Positions 28,302 to 37,349 are shown, counted from the first letter of the stretch. The stretch: 40,436 nucleotides of DNA from Gammaproteobacteria bacterium (GCA_027307325.1 DAHUXE010000158.1:1-40436); one strand, 5' to 3'. Translations and numbers: made by a program. The notes: generated by a model not told the origin, from the sequence alone.

Positions 28302-28737
28302 TTACACCCCACGAACACGAGCCTTCGCAATTGAATTCAATGTCTTGCGACTCATCTAGCCTCCCTGCCGAGAAACATGCGCCGCCGAAAGCGTCGGATA
28401 TTCTGACACTATGGCTGCTTCCGGCCCGGATTGCAGGTCGGTCGCCTCTTCCGGCACGGTAGGGTTAGACCCCAAGAAGCGGGCGCGGATCGTGCGGCGC
28501 GTCACATTTGGACGGCGTGCGGCGGCCAAATGCCCGCGGCGCCGGGCCGCCCGCGTCCCCTGGCACGGGTGTTGCTCATATCCACTCATCAGCGGCGCTG
28601 CCGCATCTTCGGGAAGCAAGGCGAGCCAGGGGACATCCACAAAGAACATACCGGGTCCGGAACAATAACAATCCGCCGGACACCGGGACACCGGATAACA
28701 ACGAGAAGACGCTCCTCCACACAAGCAAGCGACCGAC

Positions 28738-28762
28738 AACCCCGCGCAAGCGGGGTTTTTTT
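28738..28762 (+). terminator. Intrinsic terminator oriented + with no annotated + strand gene upstream
   Basis: aaccccgc-gcaa-gcggggtt followed by ttttttt on + strand; no T-tract in the minus orientation. Confidence 0.85.
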
Positions 28763-28770
28763 CGTCCGGC

Positions 28771-28799
28771 AAAAAAAGAGGCAGCCATATGGCTGCCTC
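28771..28799 (-). terminator. Intrinsic terminator for the nrdJa-nrdJb operon
   Basis: Perfect 22-bp palindrome gaggcagccat/atggctgcctc; minus-strand reading is followed by ttttttt. Confidence 0.88.
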
Positions 28800-28852
28800 A
28801 TGGACCTAACGCACTGTCAGCCGGTCTGGTTGGTCGGTCGTACTAGAGTCGC

Positions 28853-29593
28853 TCAGCCACACTTGGAATCGCCGCAATTGAGGCACGTCATGCAGCCGTC
28901 CATCATGACCACGGCCGCCGTGCTGCACCGGCCGCACAGCTGCGCCCCGTCGGGGAAGTGCGGTTTGGCAAAGGCGTCGGCCTGCTTGGCGCGCGCCTCG
29001 TACTCGGCGCGCTTCTCGTCGACGAGCTTGCGCTGGTGGACGTCCAGCTCCGGCTTCCTCATGAGCCCGATGGCCTGCAGGTGCTTCTCGATGACGTGGC
29101 CGAGCTCGGCGATGATCGAGGGCATGAACTTCCCGCCCGGCTGCCAGTAGCCGCCGCGCGGATCGAACACCGCCTTCAGCTCGTCCACCAGGAAGGTGAC
29201 GTCGCCGCCCTTCCTGAACACCGCGGAAATGATGCGCGTGAGCGCCACGATCCACTGGTAGTGGTCGAGATTCTTCGAGTTGATGAAGATCTCGAAGGGC
29301 CGGCGCTGCTCGTACTCGGTGCCTTCGTTGAGCAGGATGTCGTTGATGGTCACGTACATCGCGTGATCGGAGATCGGTGTCTTGATCTTGTAGGTCTGCC
29401 CGATCAGCATCTCCGGCCGCTCGAGCTTCTCGTGCATGCGGATGACCTTGGCGGTGCGCCCGCTGCGGTCGCGCACCTCCTCGGACTCGGCCGCCGCCGC
29501 CAGCGGCCTGGCGTCCGGCGCCTTCCCCGCTGCCTTGTCCTCGGGCTTCTGTACCTGATACTTGACGATCTTGCGCTCGATCTTGATAGCCAT
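28853..29593 (-). CDS. nrdJb: Class II ribonucleotide reductase small component NrdJb (TSCPD-like domain, C-terminal zinc ribbon)
   Basis: MAIKIERKIVKYQVQ...LERPEMLIGQTYKIKTPISDHAMYVTINDILL...PFEIFINSKNLDHYQWIVALTRIISAVFRKGGD... with C-terminal CGRCSTAAVVMMDGCMTCLNCGDSKCG. Confidence 0.9.
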   Translation of the reverse strand: MAIKIERKIVKYQVQKPEDKAAGKAPDARPLAAAAESEEVRDRSGRTAKVIRMHEKLERPEMLIGQTYKIKTPISDHAMYVTINDILLNEGTEYEQRRPFEIFINSKNLDHYQWIVALTRIISAVFRKGGDVTFLVDELKAVFDPRGGYWQPGGKFMPSIIAELGHVIEKHLQAIGLMRKPELDVHQRKLVDEKRAEYEARAKQADAFAKPHFPDGAQLCGRCSTAAVVMMDGCMTCLNCGDSKCG

Positions 29594-29621
29594 GGCCTCT
29601 TGTCCCGCTGCGGCAGGCAGC

Positions 29622-31769
29622 TCAGTACCTGCCGAAATAACCCTCTTTGATCGCATCGTACAAGTTCGCGGCGGTATGGAGCTCGCCGTCGTAGTCGATC
29701 TCCTCGTCGCCGCGCACCTCGACCACCGTGCCGTCGTCGAGCGTGAATTTGTAGACGGTGTTCTTGAGGTCCTGCTCCTTCACCAGCACGCCCTGGAACG
29801 CCTCGGGGTTGAAGCGGAAGGTGGTGCAGCCCTTGAGTCCCTGCTCGTGTGCATACAGATAGATGTCCTTGAATCCCTCGTAGGGGAAATTCGTAGGCAC
29901 GTTCGCCGTCTTAGAAATCGATGAATCGACCCACTTCTGGGCCGCAGCCTGCACTTCGACATGCTCCTTGGGGGTGATGTCTTCGGAGGCGATGAAGTAG
30001 TCGGGTAGTCTCTCAGCATCGGTCGTGCCCCCTGGCGTGGCGTTCGGATTGACGAGCTCGCGGAAGGCGAGCAACTCGAACGAGTAAACGTCGATCTTCT
30101 CTTTGGACTTCTTCCCCTCGCGGATGACGTTGCGGAAGTAGTGATGCGCGAACGACGGCTCTATGCCGTTCGAGGCGTTGTTGGCGAGCGACAGCGAGAT
30201 GGTGCCGGTGGGCGCGATCGAGCTGTGGTGGGTGAAACGCGCGCCGGTCTCGGCCAGCTCGTGCACCAGGCGCGGCGCCACCTCGGCGACGCGCTGCATG
30301 TAGCGGCTGTAGCGGGCGTGCAGCAGCCGTCCGGCGATCTTTGCGCCCGGCCGCCAGCCGTCGCGCGCCATTTCCGGGCGCTTGCGCAGCATCTCCTTGG
30401 TGACCGTGAACTCCTCGTTCATGATCGGCGCCGGACCCTTCTCGCGGGCGAGCTCCAGCCCCGCCTCCCAGCCGGCGAGCGCCATCTCGCGCGACACGTC
30501 CTCGGTGAACTGCACAGCATCGGCCGAGCCGTACTTCAGGCGCAGCAGCGTCATGGTGCTGCCGAGCCCTAAGAAGCCCATGCCGTGACGGCGCTTGCGC
30601 AGGATCTCCTCGCGCTGCTTCTCGAGCGGCAGGCCGTTGACCTCCACCACGTTGTCGAGCATGCGCGTGAAGACCTTCACCACCTCGCGGTACTCGTGCC
30701 AGTCGAACTCGGCGAAATCGGTGAACGGGTGGCGCACGAAGCGCGTCAGGTTTACCGAGCCGAGCAGGCACGAGCCGTAGGGCGGCAAATTCTGCTCACC
30801 GCAGGGGTTGGTAGCGCGGATGTTCTCGCACCACCAGTTGTTGTTCATCTCGTTCGAGCGATCGATGAGCACGAACCCTGGCTCGGCGAAATCGTAGGTG
30901 GACGACATGATGACGTCCCATACGCGCCGTGCCGGCAGCGTCTTGTAGATCTTGCAGGCGACGAGCCCCTCGTCGTTCACGACGTAGCCGTCGTGCACCG
31001 GCCACTCGCGCCACAGGAACTTGTGCGTGTCGCCGAGGTCGTGCTTCTCCGACTCGAACTCCCTGCGCGTGATCGGGAAGGCGAGCTTCCACTCGCTGTC
31101 TTCGCGTACCGCCCGGATGAACTCGTCGGTGATCAGCAGCGACAGATTGAACTGGCGCAGCCGGCCGTTCTCGCGCTTGGCGCGGATGAACTCCATGACG
31201 TCCGGGTGGCCGACGTCGAAGGTGCCCATCTGTGCTCCGCGCCGGCCGCCCGCGGAGGAGACGGTGAAGCACATCTTGTCGAAGATATCCATGAACGAGA
31301 GCGGGCCGGAGGTGTAGGCACCGGCGCCCGACACGTACGCGCCGCGCGGACGGAGCGTCGAGAACTCATAACCGATGCCGCAGCCGGCCTTGAGCGTCAG
31401 CCCCGCCTCGTGCACCTTCTTCAGGATGTCGTCCATCGAGTCGCGGATCGTCCCCGACACCGTGCAGTTGATGGTGGAGGTCGCCGGCTTGTGCTCGAGC
31501 GCACCGGCGTTGGAAGTCACGCGCCCCGCGGGAATCGCTCCGCGGCGCAGCGCCCACAGAAAACGCTCGTACCAGTGCTCGCGCACCTCGAGGGTCTCGA
31601 CATCGGCGAGCGCGCGCGCAACGCGCTTGTAGGTGTCGTCCATCGTCTTGTCGATGGGCGTGCCGTCCTTGGCCGTCAGCCGATACTTCTTGTCCCAGAT
31701 ATCGAGCGACGCCTCTTGGAAGGGAATCGCATCGATATCCTTGGGTTCGACCTTCACTACGGTGTTCAT
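29622..31769 (-). CDS. nrdJa: Adenosylcobalamin-dependent ribonucleoside-diphosphate reductase NrdJa
   Basis: AGRVTSNAGALEHKPATSTINCTVSGTIRDSMDDILKKVHEAGLTLKAGCGIGYEFSTLRPRGAYVSG...NPCGEQNLPPYGSCLLGSVNL...APTGTISLSLANNASNGIEPSF. Confidence 0.95.
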   Translation of the reverse strand: MNTVVKVEPKDIDAIPFQEASLDIWDKKYRLTAKDGTPIDKTMDDTYKRVARALADVETLEVREHWYERFLWALRRGAIPAGRVTSNAGALEHKPATSTINCTVSGTIRDSMDDILKKVHEAGLTLKAGCGIGYEFSTLRPRGAYVSGAGAYTSGPLSFMDIFDKMCFTVSSAGGRRGAQMGTFDVGHPDVMEFIRAKRENGRLRQFNLSLLITDEFIRAVREDSEWKLAFPITRREFESEKHDLGDTHKFLWREWPVHDGYVVNDEGLVACKIYKTLPARRVWDVIMSSTYDFAEPGFVLIDRSNEMNNNWWCENIRATNPCGEQNLPPYGSCLLGSVNLTRFVRHPFTDFAEFDWHEYREVVKVFTRMLDNVVEVNGLPLEKQREEILRKRRHGMGFLGLGSTMTLLRLKYGSADAVQFTEDVSREMALAGWEAGLELAREKGPAPIMNEEFTVTKEMLRKRPEMARDGWRPGAKIAGRLLHARYSRYMQRVAEVAPRLVHELAETGARFTHHSSIAPTGTISLSLANNASNGIEPSFAHHYFRNVIREGKKSKEKIDVYSFELLAFRELVNPNATPGGTTDAERLPDYFIASEDITPKEHVEVQAAAQKWVDSSISKTANVPTNFPYEGFKDIYLYAHEQGLKGCTTFRFNPEAFQGVLVKEQDLKNTVYKFTLDDGTVVEVRGDEEIDYDGELHTAANLYDAIKEGYFGRY

Positions 31770-31967
31770 GGAATCCGCGGCGCTCCGGAAATCTCTTCTT
31801 TAGACGCCTAGTCCAACGGATTGCAGGGAAAAACCAGCCAGACGCGCGTTGCGGCGCTCAAGGAACCGCGAGCCTGACCGGTACCTGACTGTCCTCGAAT
31901 TCAGTGGAACAGTTCAGGGCCCTGAAATCTCCCCCCGACTGCGTGACCCTCGTCGCTCTGGTCGCGA

Positions 31968-31983
31968 ACACAAGATCTTGTGT
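31968..31983. promoter_or_regulatory. NrdR-box-like palindrome acacaagatcttgtgt upstream of nrdJa
   Basis: Perfect 16-bp palindrome matching the ACAC-(AT-rich)-GTGT NrdR box style, 198 bp upstream of the nrdJa start. Confidence 0.65.
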
Positions 31984-32145
31984 CGGGGTCAAAAGCCTAA
32001 TGAGCGTGCAGGGGTGCGTCAAGATTCAGAATCATATTTTGTCGTGTCATTTTTATGCAGATATTTCATAGTCTTATGACATTCTCCGCAGTAAAGTGCA
32101 CGATAAATTTCTGGCCGGCCGTGGGTCCGGGGAAGTCGACCAGGA

Positions 32146-32161
32146 CCCCAATATATTGTGC
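32146..32161. promoter_or_regulatory. Second NrdR-box-like site ccccaatatattgtgc
   Basis: Core caatatattg is a perfect palindrome and fits the NrdR core WATATATW; in the nrdJa/hsp20 intergenic region. Confidence 0.5.
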
Positions 32162-32177
32162 CCAGGCCAAGCACAGG

Positions 32178-32186
32178 TTTTCCACA
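32178..32186 (+). promoter_or_regulatory. DnaA-box-like 9-mer TTTTCCACA
   Basis: Matches TTWTNCACA exactly; a looser copy (ttgcccaca) lies at 32190-32198. Confidence 0.35.
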
Positions 32187-32226
32187 GAATTGCCCACAGC
32201 CGGGGTATGTGAGGGTGATTTTCCCG

Positions 32227-32250
32227 ATAGTTAGGCACTTACCTAACTAT
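32227..32250. promoter_or_regulatory. 9-bp-arm inverted repeat atagttagg-cactta-cctaactat, candidate operator
   Basis: Perfect inverted repeat read directly, in the nrdJa/hsp20 intergenic region. Confidence 0.45.
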
Positions 32251-32415
32251 TGCGGAAAGACCCCTCAACCGCCGGCCGGCCGGGGGCTCGCAGCACGGTT
32301 TCGTTTCCACCTGCCGCGCACGCCCTTGAAACCCCGATCGCCCATCCGCACATCGGGAATCAAGCGCACTTGCGCAGCGGTTTTTCCAACTTCAGTTCCG
32401 AGAGGAGACGTTTCA

Positions 32416-32838
32416 ATGACTATCGTTCGTTACGAGCCGTGGGCGCTCTTCGGGCGTCTGCAGCACCAGCTCGATCAGGCTTTCAGCGGCACCGAGGCTG
32501 CGAACGTCAGCTGGCTCCCGCGCGTCGACGTCCGCGAAGAGAATGAGCGCTTCGTGGTCACGGCCGACCTGCCGGGTGTCGAGGGCAAGGACATCGAGAT
32601 CACGGCCGACGAGGGCGTGCTCACGATCCGCGGCCAGCGCGGCTCCGGGAAGCAGACCGCGGGCGAGGGCTACGAGCGCGTCGAGCGCGCGAGCGGCACC
32701 TTCCAGCGCCGCTTCACCCTTCCCGAGAGTGCCGACGCCCAGGCCATCAAGGCGACCCACGCGAACGGCGTGCTCGAGGTGAGCATTCCGAAGCGTCCGC
32801 AGGCCCAGCCGCGGCGCATCGAAGTCCAGGCTGCCTGA
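32416..32838 (+). CDS. Hsp20/alpha-crystallin family small heat shock protein
   Basis: WLPRVDVREENERFVVTADLPGVEGKDIEITADEGVLTIRGQR...GTFQRRFTLPESADAQAIKATHANGVLEVSIPKRP. Confidence 0.94.
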   Translation: MTIVRYEPWALFGRLQHQLDQAFSGTEAANVSWLPRVDVREENERFVVTADLPGVEGKDIEITADEGVLTIRGQRGSGKQTAGEGYERVERASGTFQRRFTLPESADAQAIKATHANGVLEVSIPKRPQAQPRRIEVQAA

Positions 32839-32945
32839 ACTCAAGCCCCCGCGCTCAGCCGGCGGCGCCTGAAGGGCGCCGCCGGGCCTGAGTTTCCAAG
32901 AGGCTCGAGCCCCGCAGCGCGGCGCGGGCTAGAATTCCCCTCAGC

Positions 32946-34046
32946 ATGAGAGCCGCGTTTCTCGCCTTCGGACTGTGCGCGCTCGCGCTCCTCGCGCCTG
33001 CCGCCGCCGGCGTTCCTCCGGCGGTCGGCGACACACCGCTGCCGACGCTCGCGCCCATGATCCGCAAGGTCTCGCCCGCGGTGGTGAACGTCGCCACGCG
33101 GGGTACCGTGCGCGACAGCGGCGCGCAGAGCCCGCTGCTGCAGGATCCCTTCTTCCGCCGCTTCTTCGAAGGGCCGCGGGGACGGGCACCGCGCGAGCAC
33201 CTGTTCCGCAGCGCGGGCTCGGGAGTCATCTTCGACGCGCGCCAGGGCTACATCGTCACCAACGCGCACGTCATCCAGAACGCCAGCGAGATCACCGTGA
33301 CGCTGCAGGACGGGCGCGACCTCAAGGCCGAGGTCGTCGGGAGCGATCAGCCCTCGGACGTCGCGGTGCTCAAGGTGAGCGCCGGGGGGCTCGCGCAGAT
33401 GCCACTCGGCGACTCCTCGCACCTCGAGGTCGGGGACTTCGTCGTGGCCATCGGCAATCCCTTCGGCCTGCAGCACACCGTCACTTCGGGAATCGTGAGC
33501 GGGCTGTCGCGCACCGGTATCAATCCCGACGGCTACGAGGACTTCATCCAGACCGACGCCTCCATCAATCCCGGCAACTCCGGCGGCGCGCTCGTCAATC
33601 TGCGCGGCGAGCTGATCGGCATCAATACCGAGATCATCTCCAGCAACGGCGGCAACGTCGGCATCGGCTTCGCCATTCCGGTCAACATGGCGCGCACCGT
33701 CACGGACCAGCTCATCAAGTACGGCGCGGTCAAGCGCGGCCAACTCGGGGTCTCCATGTACACCGTCACCCCCGACATCGCCCACTCCCTCGGGCTCACG
33801 AGCGCGGTCGGCGCGCTGGTGTCGCAGGTGGTCGAGGGCTCGGCGGCCGACAAGGCCGGGCTGCGTGTCGGGGATGTCATTACGTCGGTGAACAGCCAGC
33901 CGGTAAAATCCAACAGCGAGCTGCGCAATGCGATCGGCCTGCTGCGCGTCGGCGACCGCATGGACATCGGGCTGATGCGCGACGGCAAGCCCATGCAGGT
34001 GACGGCGGTGATCGCCGCCGTGCCGACACTGAAGGAAGTGCCGTGA
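32946..34046 (+). CDS. DegQ/HtrA-like periplasmic serine protease with one PDZ domain
   Basis: Signal peptide; TNAHVIQNA (His), SDVAVLKV (Asp), GNSGGALVNLRGELIGINT (Ser); single C-terminal PDZ. Confidence 0.93.
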   Translation: MRAAFLAFGLCALALLAPAAAGVPPAVGDTPLPTLAPMIRKVSPAVVNVATRGTVRDSGAQSPLLQDPFFRRFFEGPRGRAPREHLFRSAGSGVIFDARQGYIVTNAHVIQNASEITVTLQDGRDLKAEVVGSDQPSDVAVLKVSAGGLAQMPLGDSSHLEVGDFVVAIGNPFGLQHTVTSGIVSGLSRTGINPDGYEDFIQTDASINPGNSGGALVNLRGELIGINTEIISSNGGNVGIGFAIPVNMARTVTDQLIKYGAVKRGQLGVSMYTVTPDIAHSLGLTSAVGALVSQVVEGSAADKAGLRVGDVITSVNSQPVKSNSELRNAIGLLRVGDRMDIGLMRDGKPMQVTAVIAAVPTLKEVP

Positions 34047-34999
34047 ATATCTGTGTGCTCGGCGGAACCGGCTTCGTGGGCACCGAGCTCGTCGCCCGCC
34101 TGGCACTCGACGGCCACTGGGTGCGGGTGCCGACCCGCAACCTGGCACGGGCCGAGCGCCTGCGGGTGCTCGAGACCATCGAGCTGCGCGTCGCGGACGT
34201 GCACGCACCCTCGGCGCTCAGCCAGCTGTTCACCGACTGCGATGCCGTGATCAATCTCGTCGGCATTCTCAACCAGCGGCGGGCGGCGAGCTTCCAGGCG
34301 GTGCACGCCGAGCTGCCGGCCAAGATCATCGCGGCGGCGCGCGGCGCCGGGGTACGCCAGGTGCTGCACATGAGCGCCCTCGGGGCCGACGAGCGCGCAC
34401 CGAGCCAGTACCTGCGCACCAAGGCCGCGGGTGAGGCGCAGCTGCGCGCCGCGGCGCCCTCTGCCGCGCAGACGCAGCCGGCGGTCACTATCTTCCGGCC
34501 GTCGGTGATCTTCGGCGCCGGGGACTCGCTCACCAACCGCTTCGCGAGGCTGCTGCGCCTAACCGCCGGCCTCCTGCCGCTGGCGCGCGCCCGTGCCCGC
34601 TTCGCGCCCATCCACGTGGCCGACGTCGCGGAGGCCTTCCGGCGCGCACTCGGTGTGCGCGCGAGCTTCGGCCAGACTTATCAGCTGTGCGGACCCGAGG
34701 TAATGACACTCAGGGAGATCGTGCGTGCCAGCGCGCGCGTCGCCCGCCTCCCCTGCCATATCGTGCCGCTGCCCGACGTGGCGGCGCGCATCCAGGGACT
34801 CGTGATGGGGCTCCTGCCCGGCAAGCCCTTCTCGCTCGACAACTTCCGCTCGCTGACCGTCGACTGCGTGTGCCAGGAGGACGGCTGCGCGCGGCTCGGA
34901 ATCCACCCGCAGCACATGTTGGCGGTGCTGCCCACCTACCTCGGCGAGGACGACATCGAGACGCAGCTCGCGCTGCTGCGCCGGACCGCGGACCGTTAG
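34043..34999 (+). CDS. NDUFA9-like NAD(P)-binding (complex I-associated / SDR-like) protein
   Basis: GTG start overlapping the protease stop; NICVLGGTGFVGTELVARLALDGHWVRVPTRN...VLHMSALGADERAPSQYLRTKAAGEAQLR...FRPSVIFGAGDSLTNRFA. Confidence 0.88.
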   Translation: MNICVLGGTGFVGTELVARLALDGHWVRVPTRNLARAERLRVLETIELRVADVHAPSALSQLFTDCDAVINLVGILNQRRAASFQAVHAELPAKIIAAARGAGVRQVLHMSALGADERAPSQYLRTKAAGEAQLRAAAPSAAQTQPAVTIFRPSVIFGAGDSLTNRFARLLRLTAGLLPLARARARFAPIHVADVAEAFRRALGVRASFGQTYQLCGPEVMTLREIVRASARVARLPCHIVPLPDVAARIQGLVMGLLPGKPFSLDNFRSLTVDCVCQEDGCARLGIHPQHMLAVLPTYLGEDDIETQLALLRRTADR

Positions 35000-36108
35000 C
35001 CCGCCTGCACCCCGCACAGCTGCGCGTGCCGCTCGGCGCGCGGCTCCTTCGCGAGGGCGCGCACCGCGCCGAAGAAGCGGGCCAGGTCGCCGTTGCCGGC
35101 GGCGAGCAGCCGTTTGAATCCCGGCACGCACTGGTAGTAAGTCGCCACCGCCGCGAGCTGCGCGTTGTTGAGTCCGGCGACGATCCACTGGTCATACAGC
35201 GGATAGTGCACGCCCTGGCGCCGCTCGAGCGCGCCGATGTCCGCGGCCAGCTCGCCGAGGATGCGCCGCTTGCCGGCCCGCAGCTCCGCGGGGGGCGCGG
35301 CCGTCGCGTACAGCGCAGCGAGCTGCGTGCGCGCGGCCAGGAGCCGCGCCAGCAGCGCCGCCTCCTGCTCCTGCTCGGTGTAGAAGCGGCCGATGCGCCC
35401 GGCCGCCCCCTGGTGCTCGAGCCAGCGCTCGAGCCCGGCCTCCTCGACCGTGGTCGCGAACGCCTCGTTGAACTCCGAATCGTCACGCACGTAGATCAGC
35501 TGATGGGCGAGCTCGTGAAAGATGGTCGCGGCGAGCTCGTCGTCGTCGTAGCGCAGCATGCTCGAGAGCACCGGATCGGCGAACTTGCCGAGCGTCGAGT
35601 AGGCCGGCACGCCCTCGACCACCACGTCGAAGCCGCGTGCCTCGAGCTCGAGCGCCAGATCGCGCGCGCGCCGCTCGCGGAAGTAGCCGCGGTAGGCGAC
35701 GCAGCCGGCCACCGGGAAGCACAAGCGCTTCGGCTGCAGCGAGAACTGCGGCGCCGCCACCACGTTCCACACGACGAACTCGCGGCCGATGTCGGCGTAG
35801 CTGCGGTAGCTCTCGTTGTCGGGCAGCCCGAGCTCGCGCGCGGCGAAATCGCGCGCCGCGCGCACCTCGCCGAGGCGGGCGCGGAGTTGGGGCTGCGTCC
35901 TGGGATCGTCGATCAGCGCCGCGATCGGCACCCGCGCGTGCAACAGCCGGTACTCGCCGTCGGCCGCCTGCATGAGATAACAGCCGCCGAGCAGCAGACA
36001 CAGAGCGCCCGCGAGCAGGGCGCGCGCCGTCCCCGCCGCGCTGCACGCGCCGCGCGCGCACCGCGGCAACAGGCTGCCGCCCGGGGTCTCGGTTAACATG
36101 GGCACCAT
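34996..36108 (-). CDS. PF10023-type putative zinc aminopeptidase, lipoprotein
   Basis: Lipobox LLLGGC; HELAHQ zinc motif; [47 protein letters not shown]. Confidence 0.88.
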   Translation of the reverse strand: MVPMLTETPGGSLLPRCARGACSAAGTARALLAGALCLLLGGCYLMQAADGEYRLLHARVPIAALIDDPRTQPQLRARLGEVRAARDFAARELGLPDNESYRSYADIGREFVVWNVVAAPQFSLQPKRLCFPVAGCVAYRGYFRERRARDLALELEARGFDVVVEGVPAYSTLGKFADPVLSSMLRYDDDELAATIFHELAHQLIYVRDDSEFNEAFATTVEEAGLERWLEHQGAAGRIGRFYTEQEQEAALLARLLAARTQLAALYATAAPPAELRAGKRRILGELAADIGALERRQGVHYPLYDQWIVAGLNNAQLAAVATYYQCVPGFKRLLAAGNGDLARFFGAVRALAKEPRAERHAQLCGVQAG

Positions 36109-37339
36109 GCGAGTCTACTTGGTCGGTGGCGCAGTACGGGACCGCCTGCTCGGACTCGCGGCGCGCGAGCGCGACTGGGTCGTGGTCGGCGCCCTGCCCG
36201 AGGAGCTCGAAGCCCAGGGTTATGTGCCGGTGGGGCGCGAGTTTCCGGTGTTCCTCCATCCCACGACTCACGAGGAGTACGCGCTGGCGCGCCTCGAGCG
36301 CAAGGTGGCGCCCGGCTACCACGGATTCACCACCCGCTTCTCCCCCGAGGTGACGCTCGAGGAGGACCTGAAGCGCCGCGACCTGACCATCAACGCCATG
36401 GCCGAGAGCGACACCGGCGAGCTCATCGACCCCTACGGCGGCCGGGCCGACCTCGCGGCGCACCTGCTGCGCCACGTATCGGAGAGCTTCGCCGAGGACC
36501 CGGTGCGCGTGCTGCGCGCGGCGCGCTTCGCGGCGCGCTTCGCCGACCGCGGCTTCCGCATCGCGGACGAGACGCTCGAGCTCATGCGCCGCATGACCGC
36601 CTCCGGCGAGGTGAGCGCGCTCACCCCCGAGCGGGTGTGGCAGGAAACCGAGCGCGCGCTCGCCGAGGACCGCCCGGAAGTGTTCTTCGCGACGCTGCGC
36701 GAATGCGGCGCGCTCAAAGTCATCTACCCCGAGATCGACGCGCTCTACGGCGTGCCGCAGCCGCCTAAGTGGCATCCGGAAATCGACACCGGCGTGCACG
36801 TCATGCTGGCGCTTGGCAGCGCGGCGCGCAGCCGCGCCTCCACCGCGGTGCGCTTCGCGGTGCTTCTGCACGACCTCGGCTAGGCGCGCACGCCACCCGA
36901 GCGCTGGCCGAAGCATCACGGCCACGAGGAAGGGGGCGTGCCGCTGGTCGAGGCCGTGGCCGACCGGCTCCGGGTCCCGGGCACGCACCGCGAGCTCGCC
37001 ATCCTGGCGGCGCGCGAGCATACGCTGGTGCACCGCGCGCTCGAGCTGCGCCCGGAGACCGTGCTCAAGCTCCTGCAGGAGTGCGACGCGTTCCGCCGCC
37101 CCGAGCGCTTCGCGGAGCTCCTCGCGGCGTGCGAGGCGGACGCCCGCGGCCGCACCGGGTTCGAGGCGCAGCCGTACCCGCAGGCGGCCTACCTCAGGGC
37201 GGCGCTCGCCGCGGCGGCGGCGGTGAGCATCCCGGAGGCCGAGCGGCGGGGCTTCAAGGGCCCGGCCATCGGCGCCGAGATGAGGCGGCGGCGGCTCGCG
37301 GCCGTCAGCGCCGTGAAGACAGCCGCGCCCGCGGCCTGA
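36107..37339 (+). pseudogene. cca: Multifunctional CCA tRNA nucleotidyltransferase interrupted by an in-frame TAG at 36881-36883
   Basis: N-terminal part (to 36883) [66 protein letters not shown]...FAVLLHDLG*; same frame continues ARTPPERWPKHHGHEEGGVPLVEAVADRLRVP...GRTGFEAQPYPQAAYLR...GFKGPAIGAEMRRRRLAAV to 37339. Whether this is a true pseudogene, a readthrough or a sequence error is undecided. Confidence 0.88.
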
Positions 37340-37349
37340 GGCCTTGGCG

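Noticed and set aside
28356-28772. 138-aa minus ORF and 85/112-aa plus ORFs in the mltD-nrdJb gap
   Set aside because: No recognisable domain, Cys/Arg/Ala-rich translation; the region is better explained as non-coding with a + strand terminator.
31770-32100. Possible cobalamin riboswitch upstream of nrdJa
   Set aside because: No B12 box or conserved AdoCbl riboswitch core could be read on the minus strand; regulation looks more like NrdR.
32325-32347. Sigma32-like promoter for hsp20 (cttgaaa ... cccat)
   Set aside because: The -10-like element is only about 8 bp from the -35-like element, too close for a sigma32 promoter.
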